NCBI RefSeq assembly: GCF_036373705.1
Contig: NC_089858.1
Span: 10,092,001-10,156,000, forward strand
Direction: 5' to 3'
DNA length: 64,000 bases
From: Amia ocellicauda
Taxonomy: Eukaryota > Chordata > Actinopteri > Amiiformes > Amiidae
Positions within the stretch are counted from its first letter, which is position 1. Each line of letters starts with the position of its first letter. Below are positions 1 through 13,000 of the stretch, one piece after another. The notes beneath the pieces were generated by a model that made no database searches, had not been told where the DNA came from, and was given only the letters and a program-made list of their open reading frames with translations. Both the position numbers and the translations under genes were made by a program.

Positions 1-28
1 GTGTATTTGAAACCTGTCCTTAAATTTG

Positions 29-49
29 CTCTCTCTCTCTCTCTCTCTC
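29..49. repeat. (CT)n microsatellite in a collagen intron
   Basis: About ten CT units directly before the acceptor of exon 58-111. They double as the polypyrimidine tract of that splice site. Confidence 0.9.
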
Positions 50-57
50 AATGGCAG

Positions 58-1003
58 GGACCTCCAGGCCAAGTGGGTGAGCCAGGGCTGCCAGGCGAAC
101 CAGGGGAGAAAGTAAGAGCTTTTACTGCCAATGGTATCCCAGCCCATCTGCCTACAACAGAATTTGTTGAATTTTCACCAAGGAACTCGATATCCCACTT
201 TAATCCTTTAACTGTGCCTCCATAGTTCTGGCAAATTGCATTCAGATTTAGAAAACGCAGTCTACAGATTTGTAAAAATATATTTCTCCATTGTAGTTTT
301 TTCCCACTTGAACTTTGAACCGTCTTTTTATCCATTTTCTAGTTTAAGGAACAGAAGGTTTGTTGGTTAGCTGTCAGGCAGACTCACTGCCTCAGCACCA
401 CTGATCCCGTCTCTCTGTTTCCTGACACCACCAGTGGCAAGTGGTGTCCACCGGTTCGGGATATGTAGCCCACGTTTTCTAAGAACCATCTGTTGCCTTT
501 CAGGACAGACTGTGAACACATCACAAGGATTAAATTAGCATACATTGTCAGCCCTCAAAGTAATTTCCGTTCCCCATTCTGTATTTCAAACGTTTTGGGT
601 CTGTCATACAGAAATCAATATGACGGCCACCGCATCTGATGCGACATTCTGCTCTCAACCATATTGCATTCTTTAGAAAGTGAGAAAGTCTTTAAAACTC
701 TTTAACGTAGACACCCCTGCGGTATTTGAAGGGTGAAGGAGGTGTTAACGAGATTCGGGAAGAAAATTGATTAATTACATGTGTTGCGTTCATTTCTTCT
801 ATCTTTCGTTTCTGTTCTTTGATGACCCAAGATCCTCCTTTATTAAGCATTGATTAGCTTTTGCACCACAGATACGTTGACATAGTAAAATTGACAGTAT
901 CTGGACAATAATCTTCTGTTTATATTATTAAATTATGTTTCTCCAGCTTTCATAGACTGCAGCATAACAGCTGTCTTTTGTTTAGTGCATTAGATAATCC
1001 ACC

Positions 1004-1034
<31 letters not shown>

Positions 1035-4000
1035 TTACGAATGTTAAAACAATATGAAACGATCAACCACTTTATCGTGATTCATTTGTTGCCATTGTGT
1101 AGTTTGTCATTTACAGCACATGACGGTTCATTGTGATGTTCTTGCTTACTTTTAGATGTCTATGTGGCAATAACAATGTGACTAAAGAAAGCAATCTGTT
1201 TCTGCAGGGAGCACTTGGACCTCCAGGCTCTGTTGGGGAACAAGGATTGATAGGCCAGCGGGTGGGTATTTACTTCAGTTTAATTTACTCCGAAATGTAA
1301 TTCATGTACCTCATCATTCTCATACTTCTGAGTGAGGGTTAGGGCTCCAGTTTCCCATTCTACCACTTGATGAATATCCTGTTACTCCTTAACTGGTTAA
1401 CTGTCTGCTTAGTTTCTTCGGTTCTTTGGTAGTTCCTGCCAAAAGAGTTACTGCTTTAAATGCCTCTCTTGCCATTTTCCATTGGGGGGAAGCCATTTGC
1501 TTTCAGAATTACAAAAATAAATATCCTACTTATCCTGTAATAGTAGTACAAGGGGATAATATGTAGAGTTCCACTGTACATTGGATACAGGAGCAGTATA
1601 TATTTGATTTCCTTCCTTTGAGGCAATGATAAATCTCTATCAAATCCTATAAGGGGGAACAATGCCGTGGGACTAACAGAGGTAACCAGTCAGGAAAAAT
1701 GTTTTATGTTATATTTTCTTTTTTGGACAACAGTAGTTTGCATAGGCAGGTGACTATATGCAGTTTCCTCTTCTCAGTAGGGTTTCAGCTAGATTTTTAG
1801 GGAGCTCAGTCATATTGTCTACCAGTCTGGAGTGACTGTTGTTCATACTTGATGCCAATCAAAACCATGGACATTTTACCTGTATTGGCTATCACTGAAC
1901 TGCAGTGGTAGTTCTGAGGGGGGGCAGGGGAGGCAGTGCCCCCGTGAGTACCTGCTTGGCCCCCCCTGTGGCCCCCCTAACTGACAAAACACTGACAAAG
2001 CAACCCCCCCCACCCCACGCTCCGGCTAACATCACGGAGAACACACCATCAACACAGAAATTGATGGCCCCCCTAATATTACAACTGGCCCCAGACAGGC
2101 CCCCCAGTTGAAAGGGTCTAGAACCGCCACTGCTGAACTATGGAATTAAGTTATTCACCAGCACTGAAGAGGTGTATTACTTCATCAATACAGCAGAAGT
2201 TAGAATAATTACAAGAAATGCACACATTTAATTCATAAAACCATTCAATCTGTATATTAAATGCAAACTACATTCTACCTCAGCTATATTGAATGCAGAC
2301 TTACTGGCCGGATAAAGTTCTTATAACCCCCATTCAGGCACTTGGTAATCAGGTTGCCTGTCAGCCTCAATTTTTCATCCATACAGTGGATACAAGGATT
2401 TACATCTGGCCATCAGACAGTAAGGACAGCAGATGGAAATCAGAAATGCTGGTCAAATCTTGTATCTTTAGATGGTACTGATAATGTCTACAGTGATTTC
2501 TGAGGCTGTTTTCAAAGGGGCTGCATAGTTTAAACCTTTTCCCTCCTGGATTTTCTTTCAAAGTACACATTACCCAATTATTGACAGAGTACCTGATCAG
2601 CTGTTTCCCTATTAATCGTATGTCTTATTAAATGTTTTTGTTTCACAAAAGTAACATGTATTTCCTTTCTGTTAGGGAGAGCCAGGTCTAGAAGGAGAAG
2701 CTGGGCAAATTGGACCTGATGGGACTAAGGTACATTTTTTGCAGTGTATTAATATTGTGGCATGGCGTGGGGTGTTGGCCATGTCGGGTTCACGTTGTGT
2801 CTTCGGGTTGCTTTGGTATGCGGTTGTTTAGAAGCATTGAACATTCTCGTAATCAGAGTCCAATGATGTCTACCCTTACTTGGGCTCAATGTACAATTAT
2901 CCATTAATCTTTGACGTAAAGTACATTTTTCTTCTTCATAGATGTTGAAACAGGCCTACCTTATCTGTCCAGACCTAGATTCTAGATGTGCATAATTCAC
3001 TCGACATATAGTGAGTCTGTATATTACAGAGTAATCTAATAGAGACAATACAACATCTGGAATGCAATTTCAATGGCTAGACATCAACCTGCCTGTATCA
3101 GCAGGTCAGTAAATGTAAATGTGGCCCAGTCGATTGGCATTTGTGGTTTGATCAGGAACAATTGGGGATCCTTACTGTTTGTAGGGCCAGTAAAAAACTG
3201 AATTCCTTTTACACTGCAGATTGGATTTCATAGATTGGTACACACCAGGCTGCCATGGGAAAATCCTTAATACCATCCAATTGAACTTTTCTACAGTTTA
3301 CCTTATCAAGCATTTGGTTTTGTTTTATTTAGGAAATCATCTAAGAATCAGTGGTCACAGGTTTCCCAGCCAAGAGTTTTGAATTAAGATCCCTTTGATA
3401 TTAAAAGTGTGCACTCTAAATCTTCTAGGTGTGTTTTCTTTTTCAAATTTTTACTTCACAGCTGTTCTGGGGGGCGTATGGACTTGGGCAGATGCACACA
3501 GCTGTCTTTTAATATTAACAAAGAGTGTCTTTTGTTCCACCAGTTTCTAGGGCATAATTTCTCAGCCCTGTTGTCATATGATTAAAGACGTTCTGCATTT
3601 GCTGCGAATTAACCAAAGCCTGATGCGCAGCCAGTGGGGTTTTGTGTGTGAAATGGCTCTGGGAGCACGTTCAATGTGCAGACTGATAAAGGGGCCCTTG
3701 GATAATGCGCATTAGTCACTTAATCTTGTTTGTGTTCTCAGGGCGAAAAGGGGGATCTTGGAGCTGAAGGGGACAAAGGAGAAAAGGGCGAAATTGGCCT
3801 GAAAGGAAAGGAAGGACCTCCCGGAGATCCAGGCATGACAGGCGTCAGGGTAAGACAAGAGGAGTCAAATGTATTATTATTGTATTACTACTAGTCCTTG
3901 TAACAGCAGTAGTATTGACAAATGTTGGATAGTTTTCAAAGCTTTGCTAGAACATTCAAAACACATGTCCAAGAAGCCATTTACATTCATATTCCATATT

Positions 4001-7000
4001 CACATTCAGGAGTGTCTTTGTCTGTGAATCTGAGGAGACATAAACACAACCTTGCCTTCGTTGTATGCACCGTAGGTCAACATTCACTGCTGTCAGTCCA
4101 GGAACATTCACAAAAATCACAGTTTTTTCCAAGGGGAAGGGCTTTATCCATAGTGAAAACAACACTGTGTGATGTTACATGTTCTGTGATAGTGAGACGC
4201 CGGTGACATCCCTTTGAGTTTAGTTTCCAGATTAATCTTATAGGCGCCAATAGTAGTCTAGGCCTGGCTCTCGCTTCTTCAGGCTGCTGCCAGAGTGTAG
4301 TTTTCACTGTCTGACAGTGCGGGACTCTACTGTACTCACACATGCTGTAGCGGGACCAGATGTCTGACACTTTTTATCTGGCTCTGCTAACTAATGGCTG
4401 GCCTTATTATCTGCTGATGTCAGTCTTACAAGCTCCTGGATAGAGGTGTGGAAAGCCAATCTGAGTCTGAGGTTAAGAAAGGAATGTTAACTGATACTAC
4501 ATATATTTTATTACCATGTGGAAAGCTGGATGTTAAATCCAAACATGGACACCCTTCTTTACAGCAATTAATGCCAGTACTTAAAGACCTTTTGGATTTA
4601 CTGTCACGTAAAAAAAAAAGAACAGTATTGTATTATGTTAACCCTTACAAATTCATGTCTTTGTATCGATTTATGCATTTGACTGCATTTGACTTTCAGA
4701 TGTGGAATTCTAGCTGAAAACATGCCTCTTGTAAGGATATTTATGTACACATAAATCCAGGCACATCTTATTGAATTAACTAAAGAAGAGAATTTTTTTT
4801 TATCATTATTCCAGGGTCAAGAAGGAAAATCTGGAAAACTTGGCGAAAGAGGAAAACAAGGTCGAAAGGTATAGTGATACTGTTTTACATACTCCTGAGC
4901 TTGGGTCCAGCTTCTCCCTGTGGATCTGTGATGTATCAGCTCTAATTTTGTCCTATCAAGTGAAACTAGGATACTTGCATGACAGTAGAATACCTACCGA
5001 AAACACAGGTGGCTGGAAGCACTGAAAGTGAAGAATGTCTAAAATGATATCGGTACATCCATGAATCATTAAGTATTATTTGAACCAGACCCATATACAC
5101 ACCTAAGACTAGATTTTATAAAGTGCACAGGCATAAAACTCCATTGACTATTGTATTGCGTAGAGCATTTAGAATGTGGGTCACATTACAAATACACTGT
5201 TATAGAATTACACAAGATCTAAGAATACAATCTAATATGCTTCCACCTGTCTTGTAACTGAAGGGTAGCAAAGGTCATCAAGGCCACCTTGGAGAGACGG
5301 GGGAGATCGGAGAACAGGGGCCCACCGGCTTCGTAGGGCCCAAAGGATCCAGAGGCACTATTGGACCCACGGTAATGTAGAGCTCTGGGGTTTGTGAAAA
5401 TGACAAGGCCTCCCCAAGATGTTTGCATTTGCCTCGATCTACAGCTTCCCTTTTCCAATGTCACGACTGCAAAGTTTATCATTTCATCTTCCCATCTGTT
5501 ATGTGGTCTTCTAGGTATTTTTTCATCAGTAGATAGATAGATAGTGATTTATTTTGCTAATGCATAATGATAATAATATATATTTTTTTAAATCAAGCTG
5601 TTTTGCCTTATATACTGCCTGCAATTGCACGATGCATATCTTCTGCTTGAGATCTGAATGTTGCAAACATTGTCCCATACAAACACCCCCTTTGATAGAC
5701 GTATTGTCCTCAATTCAATTTTTTTCCATTATGTTTATTTTAGGATCATTTAACATTACCCCCTGGAAGGTCAGACATTCGGAAAGCAACTTGGCTTTCC
5801 GAATGTCTTGGCTTTCTGTCCCCCTCAATTAATCACCCATGCCAAGAAAGAGTGGGAGACTGATTCTTCCAATTTTGTAACGAGGTTACTGTTATGTCAT
5901 TTAGTAGAATCCCTTGTGTCGGGTTTTCAAGCTAAGCTAAAACTGTGCTTGTCTAGCTGGCAGTTGTGATTCTTTTGTGATGAAGACAGGACATTGTTTT
6001 GGTTTTGCTGATGAAAAATGTAGAGGACTGTTTGACTCATCATGGCAATAATTAATTTTTCATCTGAATTGAGTTTCATTCAATTGTGCATTGAAAAGCT
6101 GTCAGTCCTGTACTAGCAGTTACGTCTTTTGTTTTGATCTTTGAGTTACTGCTATTGAAGATTTCTGGATTTTGATAAGATCCATACTTGTGTAGTAGAA
6201 TGCAAAAACAAAACAAAAAAAATGTTGTATAAACCATTTTATAACCATGAAATTTTTCTAATTCAGATGCTTGGCTCAAAACCTTGTTGAACTCAATTAA
6301 TATTTTCCTTCCAGGAATGTCTCCAAAAGAAAAAGTAAATTGGCTTTCTTGAAGACTTTTTTTTAAATCACAGAATGCTTCTGATAACAATCCAGGGTTT
6401 TAAACCTATCCATGAGTACGACATTTGGGTTTAATACTCGGAAAAACGCAATAGATACGGGGGGGGGGGGTGAATAGCAATTAAAACTGATTAATTTAAT
6501 GTGTATAGGCCGCATGGCTTTACAATGGAATTTTAGAATAAACAATTCTGATTTGTAAGCAAAGTGATCAATGTAACTGTTGCTGTGACACAGATTCAGT
6601 CTCGTTGCGTTGAGATAATCAATGGGTGTTGTGCTGTTTTCAGGGTGCACCCGGGCGAATGGGACAACAAGGCGAACTAGGCTTGCCAGGGTATGAGGTA
6701 AGAACAATGCAGAGTGAGGGGAAAAGCTGTCCATTCTCCCTTTTTCATATATTAATTAAAGAAAATTGTCAAATTAATTCTAGGGTTTTTTGTCACAGTT
6801 TACATTTGAACTTTTACCATGGGTGGAAAATGAAACATAGTTTGGATTTAGGTGTTATAGCAAGTGTTTCTCTCAGTTAGTAAGCTGTTTAGAAATTCAT
6901 TATTCGGAGGTGATAACTGAGACTAAATGAAAGTTTGATACCTGCACAGTAGTGGGAGAGTAACACCCCTTCACTAATGCTGGTGATGAAATCCCTTGTA

Positions 7001-10000
7001 AACTGTTGGAGCACAAATTGTAATAATATGTTAAAGTTTATGTATTCTATTCATTTTACACTTGTCTATTATAGTGCCATACAAATCATGTAAATCAAAC
7101 AGCTAGGCATGTGTAAATGTAGCTCATACTAACGCCATAGTATGTCCTAAATGTGTCGGTGTATACAATACGAAATAGTTTCCCTTTTCCTGTTTCTAAA
7201 GGGCCATCAAGGACCGCAGGGCCCAATAGGGCCTCCTGGACCAAAAGGTGAAAAGGTATACTTCCCACAGTCTCTTCATTAATGATTTGATTCATCTCAA
7301 TTAGTGGAGTGTAAACTTTCTCTTGGCTGCTTCGCAGTGGTGAAAGCTAAGACACAGACAGCCCTGTCGAGGTTATTATCCTTCTAGAGGGACTGCTGCA
7401 CCTCTCTCTCTCACTCACACTTTCTGTTGGATAGCAGATGTGTGACAGGGCATTTATTTAAGTATGTATGTATGCTTGTAGGTGGCTGACAGCTCGTTTG
7501 TCAAATTAGTTTCTCATTGAGACTATATTCTAGGGCTCTAACATGAAACTAAAGAATAACTATGAAGAAATGGTTATTAAAAAACTTTTACCCAGCTGTG
7601 TCTTTCATGGGCCTTAATAGCGGCTAAATCATATTCTTGTCCAAACAGCCCACTTAAATTTGTTTCGAAACACTTAGCAACATCATAATTGAGCGTTGAC
7701 AGGATGGATTATATTCCCTGCGGAAAAAGATTTTATACACAAAAAAAACATTATGTGTTGATACAGGTGGATATTATTAATTATAATAATCCTTGAAATT
7801 AGCATTTTGCTGAACCATAACCATAAAGGAGTAATTGCACTGGGGAGTGAAAATTTTGATTATTTACGTGTGAAGGAAGAAGATTTTTCCTTCCCATAAC
7901 AGTGCTGCTTAAACTTTGAAAAAATCTCTCTTCATAGCTGTACATTTATATTAAAGTCATATCTACCTCAAATACAATGCTATTTAAAATATCAGTATGA
8001 ATTTGATTAATTTTGCATGTTCCTGAACCTACCGTGGTTGATTCCAGTAAACTTTGCTTGAGAAGGCACGTGTACAGCACATGTGCATTGCAATACTACA
8101 GGTTCATAGCCTTAACAAATAACTTTATCTTATATTATTAGAACTACATACAATTATCATCCCATATGTATAAATTTGCCAAACCACAGTGTCCTGCCAC
8201 AAGATATCCTGTCATCAAAATTAGTTTTCTTCTGCACACCAGATTAGGTTGGCGTTGACTGGAGAAGCATGCTGCACAAAGGTCAAGTTAGATTCACTTA
8301 TTTTACAAGTTGAGGACTTAGCATGTGAGAGGTCATGATTTCTGCATGGGTACTTGCTGAGATCCATTAGTGAATGTAAAACCAACATGAGCTCAGGAAA
8401 TATTTGACACCATACTCAATTTTTAGAGAAACGCTCAATGATGCCTTCCTTCCCTTTCACAGGGGGAGCAAGGGGATGATGGGAAGATCGAGGGGCCACC
8501 TGGTCCTCCTGGAGACAGAGTGAGTTCCAGAAACTTCCGTCTGTCATGGCAGTGTTGTTATTATATTTTTTCTCCCTTCCCCATCTGTTGTCTTTACTTA
8601 AATATTGCTGCTCTGCTTTGTGTTTCTCCCTTTTCTGTGGGTTCAGGGTCCTGTTGGAGACAGAGGGGAGAGAGGAGAATCCGGGGATCCAGGATACCTA
8701 GTAAGTGTCACAGGGGAGGGCAAGTTGTCACCTGTGGTGGTTTTCATATTACAATTGGAGAAAATTTAAAGTCTGAAGCCCCAACAAGCACATTTACTTT
8801 GTGTGGATATCTTAGCCCCTCTTCCTAGTACCCACACAAGATGGAAAATCCATAAAAAATCTGTTTTTTTTTCCATCAAGTACAATTGGAGTGGAAATTT
8901 GAACATAAGTAACCTGTTTTCATTTTCCAGGCTCTTGTATGGTAATATAAAGCCATTGTTTCTTAATCTGACATTCTGCCCAATAGTAAAGGTTGCTGGA
9001 AAGTTGTAGCTTGTTTAAAAGAGAAATATGAAAAGATGAGCCAAATACATCTTTATACAAGGTCTAAATACCGAATAAGTGAGAGTGCGGCTACAAAATT
9101 TAATTTTCTTTATACATCTTTACTTCAGATCGCTCACAGTAGTGACCTTGATGGCTTCTGTTGGTTTGTTATTTTGTTCATATGCTATTTGTAATAGATC
9201 TCTGTTTTATAGGGTCAACAAGGACTGGATGGAGAGAGAGGTAAAGCTGGAGCTCCTGGATTACCTGTAAGTACATAATTTATTTTATTTTTAATTACAA
9301 TGAATATGGAATGAACTTCATTTCTTCAGAAATTATTGTTAACTTTTTACTCTTAGGATTGGATTTTATTCCTATGTAGTACCAAATGTACTCTTGAGGC
9401 AAGGTGTACTGATCCAAAAAGTGTTGTGCAGGAAATATATATTTATGTTTCCCTCTTTATTGTTTCTTGAGATGATATATGATCTAAACCATCTGTTCCT
9501 AAGATGGTCATTGGCCTTTATCTGCATCTTGTGCATTTCCTGAGGAGTTTCTTCTGTCTCCTAAGGGGGATCCTGGACCTCCAGGACATCCAGGACCCAA
9601 AGGATCTAAAGGCTATGAGGTAAGAAAAGGGACTTTATGAGGATGTTAAATGACATCATCCACCACATTGCCCACTTTGTCGAGTAATTCTGTTTAACAT
9701 GATGCTTTGGATGTAGCAACTCGGTTCAAAACCGTTTCAGACAACTTGAAAATATACTGAAGTACTTTACAATGTCTAACATTACACACATATTTTAGCA
9801 TCTGATCTCAAGTACCCATCTGAGCCTTTGCATGTAGTCTATGTGACATGGTTACTGGATTTATCAGCCTTATAATCTGACTTTGCTGTAATACATCTTT
9901 AGTATTGAGAAGTTAGGAAACTGACGTAGACTTGACACACGAGGAGCAGAGATGTCGGTCAGTGTCTCCAATCCATTTTGCATTGGCACCAAATCACAAT

Positions 10001-13000
10001 ACTCCATAATGGTGTGCCTTCGCTTCTACGTATTTCATCACGGAAGAAGCTTTTCCATTCCGCAAAAATGTATAACGCTGCACATATTTTGCAAAATCCA
10101 TTCTTTTAAAGTTCACTTTAGTTAATGTCGTAGCTTTGCTGTATTGCTGGATAATGACTTTTTATGGAATAAGCTCATTTGTTATCTGCTCAGGATGAAT
10201 TGAGATGTTTTTTGATCTGGCACACAGTTATCTGATGTGATTGCAGCTGTTTCAGCAGATAGCTCTCCAGGACTGCATTTCAGTTTGGAATTTCTCTCTC
10301 TCACTGTGTGCCAGAATTCTTTCATCTCTTGGTTTTAGCCATTTGATAATGACTTTAATAATCTAGATCATCTAAATAAGGTGGGGGGGGGGCTTTTGAA
10401 AGCAGTGAGATTGAAAAACCGGTCCACTACAGTGGATTTTCTGTGAAACATTCTCAGAGTTGGCCCAACAGCTTGGAGGTTGGCTCCTTTCACCATATCA
10501 CGGAGACACACTCCAAGCTTTGCTTAATTCTTTCTGAGGATAACTACTGTATATTCATATTTTGTTGCTGTGAACAATGCGAACAATGCTGTAGTCAGGA
10601 TCTGTGTCTGTGCAGTATAGAGTGGTCTCTTTCTGTTTTGGTTCAGGGTCAGAAAGGAAAGAAAGGCACGTCTGGTGATTCCGGGAGCAGAGGCCCACCG
10701 GTAAGGCAAAGTCACTTTGTTTATTCATTTATTCACACTATTGTTCATAAGAGACTGTAGTCTTCATTTGTTTTTTGTGGGTTTGTTTTTTAAAACTTAT
10801 TTTACCCATCAGGCACCAGTGCTCAGTTTCATGTGTATTCTTGACATGAAAGAATGGACCTAAAATGGACTGGAATGGACTTCCTGCATGACCTACACAG
10901 TGCCCAAGGGTAGCCGATAGTAATGCTGGGGTGTTTTGTGTTCTGATTCAGGGCCTTGTAGGACCCCCTGGCCCGAGGGGTGTGGTGGGGCGACAGGGAC
11001 AGGAGGGAATCCCTGGGGTTGATGGATTTCCAGGCAAGGATGGGAGTAAAGGAATGCTGGTAAGAGAATTCCCTACTGACTTCAATGGATTTCCAAGCTT
11101 TCTATGCAGGAAGCATGTTACCTTTTTCATTTGCACAACAGCACAGGACAGCACCTTTGAGGGATTGTATAAATGTATTTAACATTCTTGAATAAACCTG
11201 GTGACTGTCTGGCACCCAAGCACAGACATTATATCACAGTAGGTTTTCATGATAGGAATTAAACCATTATAATAATTCACTGAATGCAACAACAAGCACC
11301 TTCTTCCAGGCTTGAAGTGACAATGCATCCAGCTATAACTGCAAACTGTTCCTCTTCGAAGATGTTTGTAACCATGCCCTGCCTGTCTGTGTGTGATTCC
11401 AGGGCGAGCAAGGAGACGACGGTGACATTGGCCTCTCTGGCAGTGTGGGTCATCGTGGGAAAGTGGGTTTGCCAGGCCTGCCTGGATCTCAGGGCTCACC
11501 TGGATTCAAGGTACTGGCACACGTTAGAGCGCTGTTATCTACACAGCGCCTGAGTCCTGCCAGGCATATAGACAAGGCGAGAACAAGGTCCAAGAAACAT
11601 TCATCAGTTCATCAGGTTTCACTTCTGCACACAGGCCAGACCATACACATACAAGCATCTGTTTTAGGCTGCCCACTGTCTGAAAGAGCCCATCCTTCAA
11701 CATGGTGGCTGAAGCAGTTTCGCCCTAGCCAGGCCGATTAGCTCAGCTTACCTAACAACATGGCACAGAATCACTCTCCGTTTTAACCCAGAGAGTCCAC
11801 GAAGTCCCGGATTCTTTCTTTCATGTCATATCAATACTTTTTTTACTCCTTAGTGGCAGACAAAGCAGTTTTAAAAAATGTAAGTCAGCTGCGGAATGCA
11901 TTGTATGGTTTCCTGTTTTAACTGTTAAAGTGTTTCTATTATTCATGTTAATATTTAAAAAAATAGTCGACAAATCCTGAAGAAAACACTTTGAAGTAGG
12001 GTGTGGCTACTTCAGCACTTCCATTGAGATGCAGGTGTTTGTTGCCAGGTTGAGTTGTCTTGGTTAAAGCTGAGTTCTGATTGTCAAATCTCCTCATCAG
12101 GGTGAGAGAGGTCTGCCTGGTCAGGTTGGTCCATCTGGAAAGCGAGGCTTCAAGGGAGGGACGGGAATGCCAGGAAAGCAGGGTGATCCAGGACCAAAAG
12201 GCCAGCCGGTGAGTGACCCATCTTCCAGCCTTCTCCCCCAGTGGCTGCTGTCTCCTGCTGTCTGAGCATGGATTGCATAGACTTTTTTATTTTTATAAAT
12301 GTATACGTTTTATACCATAACATCACTGGAAGTGCAGAGAAGTAGACAGATGTCACAATTTCCTAAGGGGTTTACAAAGTCATGACTCAATAAAAAGTGC
12401 TTTGAAGAAGACCTTTCCAGATAATCTCAAATTTAATAACATATATTTTTAAACTGAACAAGTAGGAGAGGTTTGAACTCTAACAGTCGGTTTTGAACAC
12501 TGCATGACCTTGACAAATCGTGGTTGTTAATATGAAATAGTGGATTATTCTGAGTATTACAAACTGGTCGGTTGGATATTCTGTAAAATGTTGTTCTGTT
12601 GTGCTTTCTCCACCTTTTTATTGATAACTCGCATAAAGCCAAGAACCAAGTACATTTGAATAAGGTCCTTATATGGAGCTGTGTGTACCAGTAATGTGGT
12701 TCTGATCTCAAGCATAAAAATGTGAATAGTAAATACATTCATAGTTTTCTGTTCTTGAATTCCAGGGTGACACGGGGGAACCAGGATTTCCAGGCATATT
12801 CGGTGTGTTTGGACCAAAGGTACGCTATTGTGTGTGGCAACTTCATTCTTTCATGTACAGATATAATATCATCTGCGAAAAAACGAATTCCTCATTGAAC
12901 ATGTGCGTGCAATGAAGTACTGCTTCAGTGCACTTCTCAGTTTAACTTGTGGCTATAGAAGTCATGATAACCTGACAAATAACTCAAAAGAGAAGCGACC

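Noticed and set aside
4077..4370. Overlapping open frames on both strands within a collagen intron
   Set aside because: No homology, no splice signals in phase with the collagen and no codon bias; chance frames.
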